In this document: positions 16,286 to 24,828 of the stretch, in pieces | Numbering within the stretch: the first letter of the stretch is position 1 | Layout of the letters: every line of letters starts with the position of its first letter | Assembly (NCBI RefSeq): GCF_004827385.1 | Contig: NZ_SRXN01000050.1 | Coordinates: forward strand, 1-39,441 | Length of the DNA: 39,441 nucleotides | Reading direction: 5' to 3' | From: Ensifer sp. MPMI2T | GTDB taxonomy: Bacteria; Pseudomonadota; Alphaproteobacteria; Rhizobiales; Rhizobiaceae | Position numbers and translations under genes: made by a program | Notes under the pieces: model-generated | The model's database searches: none | The model's input: the letters and a program-made list of their open reading frames with translations, nothing else | Told to the model about the DNA's origin: nothing

Positions 16286-16915
16286 TCATTTTGCCCCGAT
16301 GCCGGAAAGATCGATGCGGATGCCGGCCTTGTTGGGATCGCCGCCCAATACTGGATCACCTGCCGGTTCGCGTTCTGCTTCATCACCGGGTTCTTCAGCC
16401 TTACCGGCATCGTTCTTCACGGACTCGATTGCGCCGGGTTCAGTCCCTTCGACCTTCCCCGGGTCTCGCGTCCGGAACACCGCCTCCCCCTCGAAATACC
16501 CCGTCTGCCAGGCGACAATTGCGTCATCGAGCACCTCGGGCAACACATTCTTCCCGGTCGGATTGCCGTACCACTTCATGACGATGCGGTAGACCTTGGC
16601 GAAGAGCGCCGTACCCATGCGGAGATTCTCGCAGGCGTCGACGAGGTCGGGTTTGAGCTCGCCCGCCTCCATAATGCCGAGACCGGCCGGATATTGCGTG
16701 ATCCCCACCCGCACGGTGTTGCGGCCGATATGTTGGCGGATGAGGTCCATGGCCTCGTCCGGTGTCTCGGGCTTCGGAACGAGCACGACACGGTTTCCGG
16801 ACCGGATGGTGACGGCCAGCGGATCCTCCGACCCTGCCCGCGCGACGAAGGCCTCGACGATTGCGGGCTTGAGGCTGGGATCGCTGCATTGCTGAATGAG
16901 AACGGCGTCGACCAT
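16286..16915 (-). CDS. traH: TraH conjugal transfer protein
   Basis: This is the last gene of the leftward traAFBH operon and encodes a 209-residue protein. The family pattern is plain: MVDAVLIQQCSDPSLKPAIVE, then DPLAVTIRSGNRVVLVPK, ITQYPAGLGI, LVDACENLRMGTALFAKVYRIVMKWYGN, and the C-terminal GIRIDLSGIG. The N-terminal two thirds resemble a lytic-transglycosylase-associated or TrbN-like region; its molecular role in transfer is not settled. A charged, proline- and glutamate-rich linker spans about 160-195. The start ATG 16915 lies 14 nt after the traB stop with GGGAG upstream; upstream in-frame codons overlap traB and are not used. Confidence 0.93.
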   Translation of the reverse strand: MVDAVLIQQCSDPSLKPAIVEAFVARAGSEDPLAVTIRSGNRVVLVPKPETPDEAMDLIRQHIGRNTVRVGITQYPAGLGIMEAGELKPDLVDACENLRMGTALFAKVYRIVMKWYGNPTGKNVLPEVLDDAIVAWQTGYFEGEAVFRTRDPGKVEGTEPGAIESVKNDAGKAEEPGDEAEREPAGDPVLGGDPNKAGIRIDLSGIGAK

Positions 16916-16929
16916 TGCTGTCTCCCAAA

Positions 16930-18084
16930 TTACATGTTGAAGGCCGTCACGACAGGCAGGTCGAAGAGCCTTGCCCAGGCGATGACGCTCGCCTTCTGGA
17001 TGGCAACGATGGACGTGCCCGCGGTCCACCAGCCATTGCCGGCGGCGACGATGATGTCCGGGTGATGAAGCATCGACTGCAGGACCGGCCAGAGGATGAG
17101 CTGCTCGTAGCAGATCAACGGTGCGATCCTCATGCCGTCGAGCATGACCACCGGATTGGCGAAGAAGTCCGCATGCGCGCCGCCGCCGTCGCTGGTCCAT
17201 CGCAGCCATGGCTGCCACATCGAGACAGGCACCGGCATGCGTTCACGGTAGAGGATCCGGGCGTCATCTTCCGAGACCGCGACCAGAACATTGTCATAGC
17301 TTTGCGCCTCGATCACGGCCGCGCCGGCGATGACAGTCATGCCGGAGCCGCGCAGGCTCGCCTGCCAGTGCCGCGCCGCGGTTGGCGTCCAGAAGCCGAG
17401 CGCGCTTTCGGGAAGGACGACGAAGCGCGTTCCGTCGCGCGCGTGGCTCCGAACGGTGGCCATCAGGACTCGGTGGCGATCAAATGAGGTGTCGCGCCCG
17501 AGGGTTTGACCCAGTTCCAGATCGACCCCCTTCCAGCCTTGAGGTAGCCTCGGTTCTGTCCACGTTGCGGCGGACCAGAGCCAGAAGCCTGTCAGGATCA
17601 TAAATGTTGCCGGCCATTGACTCGTCGTCATGACGAGCAGGCCGGCTGTCGCTGCCACCACACCCCACCAGCTCCAGCCGGGAAAGAGAATACCGGCCGA
17701 GGTCAGCGGATGCGCCCATCCGACGATCCCGAACGGCGGCAGTCCCATCATCACCACGACCAGCAGGTAGCGTACCGGCCTTTTCCATGATCCCCGCCCC
17801 TGTTCCGGTTGCCTTGACCAGAGCGCCGTATGCACTGCGACGAAGCAAAGCGAGGCACCCAGCCAGAGCAGCAGGCCGGGCCAGAGATCGGCGGCGTAGA
17901 AGTTCGCCACACCTTGCGGCAGGCCGCGTGAGGCCGCGAGGAAATAGCCTGCCGAGACGGCGGCCGCAGTAAGGCGTGAGCGGGCCCGTGCCCAGAGAAG
18001 CGGGAAGATCATCGCGACTGGAAGTGCAAGGGCATATCCGCTCCAGGCGGTCCAGCCGCAGGTGATGGCGGCAAGGATCAGCAA
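16930..18084 (-). CDS. traB: TraB conjugal transfer protein (nitrilase/Lnt-like)
   Basis: TraB of Ti/Sym plasmids raises conjugation efficiency and resembles apolipoprotein N-acyltransferase: several N-terminal membrane helices followed by a carbon-nitrogen hydrolase domain. Here hydrophobic helices fill about residues 1-190. The hydrolase part follows with VVLPESALGFW (Glu) and PLICYEQLILWP (Cys). The expected Lys before the LVP-like motif is not evident; the sequence reads YRERMPVPVSMW. The start is uncertain. No ATG or GTG lies at the expected place, and TTG 18084, 17 nt after the traF stop, gives 384 residues. The longer open frame to 18501 overlaps traF and is not supported. Confidence 0.88.
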   Translation of the reverse strand: MLILAAITCGWTAWSGYALALPVAMIFPLLWARARSRLTAAAVSAGYFLAASRGLPQGVANFYAADLWPGLLLWLGASLCFVAVHTALWSRQPEQGRGSWKRPVRYLLVVVMMGLPPFGIVGWAHPLTSAGILFPGWSWWGVVAATAGLLVMTTSQWPATFMILTGFWLWSAATWTEPRLPQGWKGVDLELGQTLGRDTSFDRHRVLMATVRSHARDGTRFVVLPESALGFWTPTAARHWQASLRGSGMTVIAGAAVIEAQSYDNVLVAVSEDDARILYRERMPVPVSMWQPWLRWTSDGGGAHADFFANPVVMLDGMRIAPLICYEQLILWPVLQSMLHHPDIIVAAGNGWWTAGTSIVAIQKASVIAWARLFDLPVVTAFNM

Positions 18085-18100
18085 TGGCGGTCCGAGATAA

Positions 18101-18631
18101 TTACGGGTCCAAGGTGAAGACCGGCCGGGCGAAACCGAGAAGGCCGCTATCGGGGATCGGGCCAAAATATCGGGAGTCATAGGAGCTCGCAAAGCTGGAG
18201 TGGAGAAAGAGATGCCCCGGCGGCACCACGCCGCCGGAGAAGGCAGCGATGGCCCTGCCCTCTCCGTCGAAGCGCCGAAGTTTGGAGTGCGCGAGAAACC
18301 GGCCATCGATGACGACGTCAGGCCCGATGTCGACATGCTGGCCGGGGAGTGCCGCCACGGTCTTGATGAGCGGCGCGAAGCCACCAGCGCAAAGTCCCCG
18401 ACGCAGATAACCGCGGCCGAGTGCCTCTCTGGATTGCTCGGTCGCCGGTGGGCAGATGAAGACGAGATCGCCGGTTTGAAGCGGCCGCTCCGCCTGAACA
18501 ATCCGCCAGAGGCCGAGCGGCTCGCTCGGCGTGAGGTTCAGCCGGTAGCAGCCAATGAACCCGGCCAAGGTCATACCACTCAGGACGATACCGGAGACGC
18601 CGAGAAGACTGATGATGCCACGCTTCGTCAT
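18101..18631 (-). CDS. traF: TraF conjugative signal peptidase-like protease
   Basis: TraF is an S26-family membrane protease that in related systems matures and cyclises the pilin. The chain is 176 residues with one N-terminal membrane helix (IISLLGVSGIVLSGMTLAGFIG). The catalytic pair is visible: Ser36 in LNLTPSEPLGLW and Lys90 in PLIKTVAALPGQ. The C-terminal PPGHLFLHSSFASSYDSRYFGPI block is the usual S26 motif. The ATG overlaps the traA stop by 4 nt, so translation is probably coupled to traA. Its substrate, the TrbC-type pilin, would be encoded in a trb operon that is not in the window. Confidence 0.93.
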   Translation of the reverse strand: MTKRGIISLLGVSGIVLSGMTLAGFIGCYRLNLTPSEPLGLWRIVQAERPLQTGDLVFICPPATEQSREALGRGYLRRGLCAGGFAPLIKTVAALPGQHVDIGPDVVIDGRFLAHSKLRRFDGEGRAIAAFSGGVVPPGHLFLHSSFASSYDSRYFGPIPDSGLLGFARPVFTLDP

Positions 18632-21600
18632 TGCTTCATCACCGGCGTCTGGCGCTGCGAGAGCGCCAAGTCTTCCGTCTGCTTCAGCGATATCACCGTC
18701 CGCTCATGAGCAGCGAGTTGCTGGGCGGTGCGCATCACCGGCCAAGCTTCCTTCAACCGCTCCTTTTCCTCCGGCTTCATGCCCTCTGCGAGCTTGTCGA
18801 ACAGCTTGCCCGACGGCTCGCGCGCGGCATTGGTGAGCAGGTTGCGCTCACCGAACCGCTCCGTTACAGCCTGGTTGAAGCGATCGATCTCGAGCTTTGT
18901 CTCACGATTGCTGATCGTATATCCAAGTGCTGCCGGCAGGTCGTTGCGATCGATCGCATCCCGCACGCGCTCAAGCACCGTCAGTGCCGCGGGCGACAGT
19001 GCCGGAATGTCGATCGACACGCGCTGGCGCAGCGCCTTCTCTTCCGCCCCGAGCCGCTGAACGGCAGACCCCCGCATGGCGAGATAGCGCTCGAGGTCGC
19101 GCTTCAGCGCCGGGAGATTGACCTCGGCGACGCGTCGCGCCTCTTTCTCCACCTTGCTGGCAAGGATACCAGTCTTGCCCTTCAGCGGTCCGAACGATGC
19201 CGGCTCGGTGGCAAGCTTCTCAAGTGCCTGACGCGCCATTTCCTTGTCGGCAATGACCGCATCGAAGTTCATTGCGCGGAAGGCGATTTCCGGATCGGCA
19301 AATACATAGCGGAAGCGGGCTGACACCTCTTCCCATTGCTTCTTCAGCGCCGGATCGGCGTCGAGCTTCTGAGCGACTCTTTCGTCTGTCGTGGTGGTAA
19401 ACTGCTTGATGCCGGCGACCATCGGCCGGGTCTCCTTCCGTGTTTGCGTTTGGGGTGATTGCCGCAGGCCGAGACCTTCTCCGACGGCGCGCAGGCGAGC
19501 CGCGAGATCGGCAAGTTTCGAAGTCTGGCGCAGCGTCCAGTCGAGCCGGTCGCGCATCAGCGTGCGAGCGACCTGGACGATGTGCAGCCCGCGGCTTTCG
19601 GCAAAGCGCAGCGCCTGGCGGTAGAGCGTGCCGCGCGCGTAATCGAGCGTCGTTTCCTTGGCATTGCGGCGGGAGAGAACTTGCTCAAGACCGCCGTTGA
19701 AGGCGAAGGATCGGCGGCCATAATAGAGCTGCAGATCCTCGCGATGGCGGGTCATCGCGACATAGGTCAAGTGGCGATCGAGCGACAGCGAGGCGAGCAC
19801 CTTCACCCGGTCTACGGTGGCACCCTGAGATTTGTGGATCGTCGTCGCATAGCCGTGGTCGAGATTCTTGAAGAACCGGCTTTCGGCCGCGACCTGCCGG
19901 CGGTGTTCCCCCTCGCCGATCTCGGCGACGATACAGTTCTGAGCCGCTTCGACGACCTTGCCCAACATGCCGTTCTTGACGCCGAGCGAGCCTTCGTTTT
20001 TCAGGAACACGATCTGGTCGCCGGCTGCGAAGTTGCGCATGCCTTCAGCCGTCCGGAAGCTTTCGCCCTCCCCGACAATGCCGCGCTCGACCAGTTTCGC
20101 CCGGGCCATGTCGTTCAACAGGCGCACGTCGCGGCGCAGATGCGCGAGGATGAGCGTGGTCCTGGATTGATCGTAATCTCGGTCCCAGTCGGCGATCAGG
20201 TTCTCGATCGCCTCGGCCTTGAGTTCCGATCCCCGCACCCTGCCCTCGCCGCGATAGGCTGCAATCGCCTCCCCGACATGCCCGCGTGCGAGGTCGAGCG
20301 AGGCTTTGCGCATCCAGTCCTCGCGCTGGCGATAGATGGTCTCGAGTTCGGCGTAACCGATCCGGTCAACAATGGCGCGGAAGGCAGCACCCGCCTCGAT
20401 CGGTTGAAGCTGCTCGGGATCGCCGACCAGCACGAGCTTGGCTCCTGCCCGGGCCACCGCTTCGACGAAGCCGGCCATCTGTCGGGAGGCCACCATGCCC
20501 GCCTCGTCGACGACGAAAACGGTCTCCGCGTCGAGGGTATCGCGGCCGCTCTTCCAGCGCAGTTCCCAGGAGGCGAGCGTTCGGCTCTCGATGCCGGCTT
20601 CCTTCTCCAGTCCCTCGGCCGCCTTGCCGGCAAGTGCACCGCCGACGACGCGATATCCGGCCATCTCCCAGGCCTCGCGCGCCGCCTTCATCATCGTGGT
20701 CTTGCCGGCGCCAGCACGGCCGACGACCGCGGCAATCCGGGCCGGACCCGACACATGCTCGATCGCCGTCTTCTGCTCGTCAGACAGGCGTGGATGGCGC
20801 GCAAACGTCGCCTCCAGCATTTCCTTCCGGACGCCATGCGACGATCGCCCGGAGAGCCATATCGCGCGCGCGGCCATCTCCGCTTCGAGCCGGATCAGCT
20901 CGCGCGTCGTATAGCGCGCCGGCACCTTCTCTCCGGTCGCGAACGCGATCGTGTCGCGCTGCAGGCGCAGCGTGTCCGGGCTCTGGATGATCCGCGTCAG
21001 CAGCTGCCGAAACAGACCGGGATCGTCGACATAGCGATGCAGGACCTTTGCGACGTCGCGTTCGTCGAAGACGCTTTTCTCGCGGGTGACGAGATCGAGC
21101 ACGATTTCCGGCCGGCGCAGAATGCGCCGGGCATTTTCCGCGCGCCTGATCTCATTGAGCTCCAGCCGTTCGAGCTCCGGCCGCGTTCGCTGGATCTTCG
21201 CCTTGCGCTCGATCGCCTTGGCGCCGACGCCGAGATGGATGGTCGGCACGAGCTGGATGCCCTGTTTTTCGTAGGACCGGCCATCGACGGTGAGCGAGAT
21301 GCCGTTCAACGCCAGATGATGATTTTGGCGTTCGAACCAGCCGTCCCGGAGCGCATTGAACTCGGCCGCACCTCCTGCCCAGGGTTCATAGATTGTTCTG
21401 CCAGCTTTGGTCTTGAGGGGCTGGCCATTCTCACCGAGCACCACAACCTTCTTTGCTCCGAACCCCTGCTCCGTCAGGGGGCGCAAGGTGGTCATCAGGT
21501 GGACATGCGGATTGCCGGGATTGTCGTGATAGACCCAGTCGGCAACCATACCATTGGCCAGTACGTGTTTTCCCACGAAGTCACGCACCAGCGCGATGTT

Positions 21601-21930
21601 CTGCTCGGCCGTCAGTTCCAGCGGGAGCGCGATGGTCAGATCCTTGGCGAGCTGCGCGTCGGCGCGTTTCTCGAAGGCCTCGACCTTGTTCCAGAAGGCT
21701 TCAGACGCGCCCGCAATCGAACGGTCGGCGATCAGCCTTCGCGCCCAGTCCGGCGCATCGGCCGGCAGGCGAAATTCCTCATGCAGCAGCCCTTCCTTCC
21801 TTGTGTAGTCAATCGTGCGGGCCTCGCGCTCATAGTCCATGCGGGCGCAGTGCCGGTAGGCCGCCGACAGCACGGCGCTGCGGCCGTCGCCGCGGCTGAC
21901 GATGCTGACGGAGAAATGGGCGATGGCCAC
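18628..21930 (-). CDS. traA: TraA relaxase/helicase (MOBQ type)
   Basis: TraA nicks oriT, stays bound to the 5' end and unwinds the strand for transfer. The 1100 residues match the Ti TraA length. The N-terminal MobA/MobL relaxase (about 1-230) shows the candidate catalytic Tyr25 (LSAAYRHCAR) and the metal-binding HxH at 142-144 (GNPHVHLMTT). A RecD/TraI-like helicase follows, with Walker A GRAGAGKTT at 404-412 and Walker B VFVVDEAG at 471-478, then KSQGATVDRV and YVAMTRHRED motifs. The C-terminal 250 or so residues form a coiled, charged region. I chose GTG 21930 because MAIAHFSVSIVSRG is the family N-terminus; the longer frame to 22206 runs through oriT. It is the first gene of traAFBH, divergent from traCDG. 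Confidence 0.95.
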   Translation of the reverse strand: MAIAHFSVSIVSRGDGRSAVLSAAYRHCARMDYEREARTIDYTRKEGLLHEEFRLPADAPDWARRLIADRSIAGASEAFWNKVEAFEKRADAQLAKDLTIALPLELTAEQNIALVRDFVGKHVLANGMVADWVYHDNPGNPHVHLMTTLRPLTEQGFGAKKVVVLGENGQPLKTKAGRTIYEPWAGGAAEFNALRDGWFERQNHHLALNGISLTVDGRSYEKQGIQLVPTIHLGVGAKAIERKAKIQRTRPELERLELNEIRRAENARRILRRPEIVLDLVTREKSVFDERDVAKVLHRYVDDPGLFRQLLTRIIQSPDTLRLQRDTIAFATGEKVPARYTTRELIRLEAEMAARAIWLSGRSSHGVRKEMLEATFARHPRLSDEQKTAIEHVSGPARIAAVVGRAGAGKTTMMKAAREAWEMAGYRVVGGALAGKAAEGLEKEAGIESRTLASWELRWKSGRDTLDAETVFVVDEAGMVASRQMAGFVEAVARAGAKLVLVGDPEQLQPIEAGAAFRAIVDRIGYAELETIYRQREDWMRKASLDLARGHVGEAIAAYRGEGRVRGSELKAEAIENLIADWDRDYDQSRTTLILAHLRRDVRLLNDMARAKLVERGIVGEGESFRTAEGMRNFAAGDQIVFLKNEGSLGVKNGMLGKVVEAAQNCIVAEIGEGEHRRQVAAESRFFKNLDHGYATTIHKSQGATVDRVKVLASLSLDRHLTYVAMTRHREDLQLYYGRRSFAFNGGLEQVLSRRNAKETTLDYARGTLYRQALRFAESRGLHIVQVARTLMRDRLDWTLRQTSKLADLAARLRAVGEGLGLRQSPQTQTRKETRPMVAGIKQFTTTTDERVAQKLDADPALKKQWEEVSARFRYVFADPEIAFRAMNFDAVIADKEMARQALEKLATEPASFGPLKGKTGILASKVEKEARRVAEVNLPALKRDLERYLAMRGSAVQRLGAEEKALRQRVSIDIPALSPAALTVLERVRDAIDRNDLPAALGYTISNRETKLEIDRFNQAVTERFGERNLLTNAAREPSGKLFDKLAEGMKPEEKERLKEAWPVMRTAQQLAAHERTVISLKQTEDLALSQRQTPVMKQ

Positions 21931-22009
21931 GGCGACAAAGCTCCAGACGTTGAACCATGTTCGTCGGGAGCGGCGGCCCAATCTCGCCCCTTGGCAGGGC
22001 CGGACGCAA

Positions 22010-22048
22010 GCACGTCGCGCCAGCGACGTATAATTGCGCCCTTGGATC
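22010..22048 (+). other. oriT: Origin of conjugative transfer (oriT), IncQ/Ti type
   Basis: The inverted repeat ACGTCGC-GCCA-GCGACGT (22012-22029) is followed immediately by ATAATTGCGCCCTTGG, which matches the nick-region pattern of Ti-plasmid and RSF1010-type origins. It lies between the divergent traA and traC genes, the classical location. By analogy with RSF1010 the nick would fall within GCG/CCCT, leaving TraA on the 5' C. The + strand would then leave with traC-traD-traG entering first. A partly similar CGCCCCTTGG occurs at about 21984. The position is direct observation; the nick position and polarity are inferred. Confidence 0.9.
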
Positions 22049-22096
22049 CGCTCTCGTCGAGCGGCGGGATGATGGCCCAAAGTGTCGGCCTTGCCG

Positions 22097-22114
22097 ACGT
22101 GCAGATTTGCACCT
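22097..22114. promoter_or_regulatory. tra box (TraR binding site) between traA and traC
   Basis: ACGTGCAGATTTGCACCT matches 15 of 18 positions of the Agrobacterium tra box ATGTGCAGATCTGCACAT. It lies in the divergent traA-traC intergenic region, 77 nt before the traC ATG and about 167 nt before the traA start. One site is expected to serve both the traAFBH and traCDG operons, as on Ti plasmids. It is the clearest regulatory link between traR and the transfer genes in this window. Confidence 0.88.
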
Positions 22115-22190
22115 TTCCCTGAAGGGGCATCCGGAGGAATCTTGGCACGACGAACGAAGCGCCCAGGACGAACAGGAGATGCGACCGGAA

Positions 22191-22499
22191 ATGAAGAAGC
22201 CGTCATCGAGGATCAGGGAAGAGATCGCCCGCCTGCAGGAGCAGTTGAAGCAGGCCGAGACACGCGAGGCCGAACGCATCGGACGGATCGCGCTCAAGGC
22301 CGGTCTCGGCGAAATCGGGATCGACGAGGCCGCTCTTCAGGCGGCGTTCGAGGATATTGCCGGGCGGTTTCGCGGAGGCCAAAGGGCAACAACGAGACAG
22401 ACGACCGGAAGGAAGAACGCCGTCGACGCGAGGACCGGCTACGAGACGCCCTCGGCGCTCACGCCTGGCGCGGCTCAGGGCAGCATTGGCGAGGCTTGA
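22191..22499 (+). CDS. traC: TraC accessory relaxosome protein
   Basis: TraC is a small basic accessory protein needed for relaxosome assembly at oriT on Ti-type plasmids. The 102-residue sequence starts MKKPSSRIREEIARLQEQLKQAETREAERIGRIALKAGLGEI, a helical, coiled-coil-forming N-terminus typical of the family. A variable, Gly/Thr/Ala-rich tail follows. I chose ATG 22191 to match the family N-terminus; ATG 22179 (MRPEMKK) is in frame but abuts the AGGAG, which would leave no spacing. It is the first gene of traCDG, downstream of the tra box at 22097-22114, with traD 4 nt further on. Confidence 0.92.
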   Translation: MKKPSSRIREEIARLQEQLKQAETREAERIGRIALKAGLGEIGIDEAALQAAFEDIAGRFRGGQRATTRQTTGRKNAVDARTGYETPSALTPGAAQGSIGEA

Positions 22500-22503
22500 G
22501 CGC

Positions 22504-22719
22504 ATGGCGAAGAGGATGTCGAACGATGCCCGCAAGAAGGACACGCGCGAAAAAATCGAGCTCGGCGGCCTGATCGTCAAGGCCGGGCTGCGCTACGAAA
22601 AACGCGCGCTTCTGCTCGGCCTGCTGATCGAGGCGGCGGGCCGGCTCAGAGGCAACGAGGCGGAGCGATCGCGCCTGACCGCGATCGGTACGGAGGCGTT
22701 CGGCCGTGACAGCGAATAG
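22504..22719 (+). CDS. traD: TraD conjugal transfer accessory protein
   Basis: TraD is a 71-residue accessory protein of the Ti-type Dtr system and is unrelated to F-plasmid TraD. The invariant block DARKKDTREKIELGGLIVKAGLRYEKRALLLGLLIEAA is present, followed by a short charged end. It is thought to be a small helical, possibly DNA-associated relaxosome component. The start ATG 22504 is 4 nt after the traC stop, and its 3' end overlaps the traG start by 14 nt, which indicates tight coupling within traCDG. Confidence 0.92.
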   Translation: MAKRMSNDARKKDTREKIELGGLIVKAGLRYEKRALLLGLLIEAAGRLRGNEAERSRLTAIGTEAFGRDSE

Positions 22720-24685
22720 GCTTCTTCTTGCGCTGCTGCCTGCGGCAATCATGATCGCGGCGATGGTCCTGATGACGGGCACCGAGCAATCGCTGGCAGC
22801 ATTCGGCAAGACCGCTGAAGCGAAGCAGATGCTCGGGCGGATCGGTCTTGCCCTGCCCTATGCCGCGGCGGCCGTGATCGGCGTCATCGCCCTGTTCGCG
22901 GCCGCCGGGGCGGTGAACATCAAGACAGCCGGCATGAGCGTGTTCACGGGCGCCATGCTCGTCTGCTTGACAGCCATCGCGCGTGAGGTACTGCGGCTTC
23001 ACGCTCTTTCGGATCAGGTGCAGGGCAAATCGGTCTTGGCCTATGCCGACCCCTCGACCATGCTCGGAGGCTGTGCCGCGCTCTTCACCGGGCTCTTCGC
23101 GCTCCGCGTCGCAATCAAGGGCAACGCGGCATTCGCAAGGGCAGTGCCCCGCCGCATCACAGGCAAACGCGCCATCCATGGCGAGAGCGACTGGATGGCG
23201 ATGAAGGACGCGGCAAAACTCTTTCCTGAGACCGGCGGCATCGTCTTCGGCGAGCGCTATCGCGTCGACCGCGACAGTGTCGCGGACATCGCGTTCCGGT
23301 CCGATGAGCCCGAGACGTGGGGTGCCGGCGGGCGTTCTCCCCTGCTCTGCTTCAATGCCTCCTTCGGCTCGACGCACGGCGTCGTCTTCGCCGGCTCCGG
23401 CGGCTTCAAGACGACCTCGGTGACGGTCCCTACCGCACTCAAATGGGGCGGCGGTCTCGTCGTTCTCGACCCGTCGAGCGAGGTGGCGCCGATGGTGATC
23501 GACCACCGCTGCAAGGCGGGACGAAAGGTCATCATCCTCGATCCGGCAAATCCGGACGTCGGCTTCAATGCGCTCGACTGGATCGGGCGGTTCGGCGCTA
23601 GTCGAGAAGAGGATATCGTCGCCGTCGCCACATGGGTGATGACCGACGATGGTCGGGCGACATCGGCACGCGACGACTTCTTCCGCGCATCCGCGATGCA
23701 ATTGCTGGTCGCCCTCATTGCCGATGTCTGCCTCTCGGGCCACTCGGACGAAAAGGACCAGACGCTGCGCCAGGTTCGCGTCAATCTCGCCGAGCCGGAG
23801 CCAAAACTTCGCGAGCGCCTGACCCGCATTCACAGCCAGTCGAATTCGGATTTCGTGAAAGAGAATGTCTCGCCGTTCATCGCCATGACGCCGGAGACGT
23901 TTTCCGGCGTCTATGCCAATGCGGTCAAGGAGACTCATTGGCTCTCCTATCCGAACTATGCTGCGCTCGTCTCGGGCGACACCTTCGCCACTGACGATCT
24001 CGCTGGTGGTGATACCGACCTCTTCATCGCCCTCGATCTCAAGGTGCTCGAAGCTCATCCTGGCCTTGCCCGCGTCGTGATCGGCTCGTTCCTGAACGCG
24101 ATCTACAATCGCAAGGGCGAGATGAAGGGCCGTGCGCTCTTTCTCCTCGATGAGGTCGCGCGTCTCGGCTACATGCGCATTCTTGAGACGGCGCGCGACG
24201 CCGGCCGCAAATACGGCATCACGCTGACCCTGATCTTTCAGTCGCTCGGCCAGATGCGCGAGACCTATGGCGGTCGCGACGCCGCCTCGAAATGGTTCGA
24301 GTCCGCCTCCTGGATCAGCTTCAGCGCCATCAACGATCCCGATACCGCCGAATATGTTTCCAGACGCTGCGGCGAAACGACGGTGGAGGTCGATCAGCTG
24401 AGCCGCTCGACGCAGTCGTCCGGTTCGTCGCGGACGCGCTCCAAGCAGCTCGTCAGCCGGCGGCTGATCTTGCCGCACGAGGTGATGCGCATGCGCGCCG
24501 ACGAGCAGATCGTCTTCACATCAGGCAATGCACCACTGCGGTGCGGGCGCGCCATCTGGTTCCGGCGGGAGGACATGAGGACCTGCGTCGGCACGAACAG
24601 GTTTCATGGAAGCGGAAACACGGCTGACGCCCATCCGATCGGGCCGGTGCGCAGTGCCACGAGCAAGGCCGATCGAGGACAATGA
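22706..24685 (+). CDS. traG: TraG type IV coupling protein (VirD4 family)
   Basis: TraG is the inner-membrane ATPase that hands the relaxase-DNA complex to the type IV secretion channel. Its 659 residues equal Ti TraG. N-terminal membrane segments lie at about 5-25, 50-90 and 118-137. Walker A is GSGGFKTTS at 230-238 and Walker B is ALFLLDE at 477-483. The C-terminal domain has the SASWISFSAINDPDTAEYVS block. The start is GTG 22706 inside the end of traD. The tail after about 635 is variable. The mating-pore (trb) partner genes are not in the window. An IS110 insertion begins shortly after its stop but leaves the gene intact. Confidence 0.95.
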   Translation: MTANRLLLALLPAAIMIAAMVLMTGTEQSLAAFGKTAEAKQMLGRIGLALPYAAAAVIGVIALFAAAGAVNIKTAGMSVFTGAMLVCLTAIAREVLRLHALSDQVQGKSVLAYADPSTMLGGCAALFTGLFALRVAIKGNAAFARAVPRRITGKRAIHGESDWMAMKDAAKLFPETGGIVFGERYRVDRDSVADIAFRSDEPETWGAGGRSPLLCFNASFGSTHGVVFAGSGGFKTTSVTVPTALKWGGGLVVLDPSSEVAPMVIDHRCKAGRKVIILDPANPDVGFNALDWIGRFGASREEDIVAVATWVMTDDGRATSARDDFFRASAMQLLVALIADVCLSGHSDEKDQTLRQVRVNLAEPEPKLRERLTRIHSQSNSDFVKENVSPFIAMTPETFSGVYANAVKETHWLSYPNYAALVSGDTFATDDLAGGDTDLFIALDLKVLEAHPGLARVVIGSFLNAIYNRKGEMKGRALFLLDEVARLGYMRILETARDAGRKYGITLTLIFQSLGQMRETYGGRDAASKWFESASWISFSAINDPDTAEYVSRRCGETTVEVDQLSRSTQSSGSSRTRSKQLVSRRLILPHEVMRMRADEQIVFTSGNAPLRCGRAIWFRREDMRTCVGTNRFHGSGNTADAHPIGPVRSATSKADRGQ

Positions 24686-24828
24686 TGAGTATCGGAGGTG
24701 GCATGAAAGAGGCCGCGCCCACCGAGAGAACGGATATCTGAGATGGATATGCTCTTTGGACAGTCACGCCTTGCAGCGTTTGGCTACCTTACCTGGGTTT
24801 TCGCGAACTCAATGAAGGAGAGCAAAGC
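24686..24828 (+). other. Left non-coding flank of IS110-type element
   Basis: These 143 nt separate traG from the IS110 transposase. No gene is supported; a short frame MMSIGGGMKEAAPTERTDI starts at once after traG but has no known relatives to my eye. IS110-group elements carry a structured bridge RNA in the non-coding left end, and the stretch from about 24735 to 24828 is the candidate here. I cannot fix the exact IS end, because IS110 elements lack long inverted repeats. Confidence 0.4.

Noticed and set aside
19459..22122. 887-codon open frame on the + strand
   Set aside because: It is the antisense shadow of traA, a GC-rich gene whose own frame carries all relaxase and helicase motifs.
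21931..22206. N-terminal extension of traA
   Set aside because: It would encode oriT and the tra box as protein; the family N-terminus MAIAHFS begins at GTG 21930.
22646..24478. 610-codon open frame on the minus strand
   Set aside because: It is antisense to traG and has no recognisable domain; traG is intact with Walker motifs.
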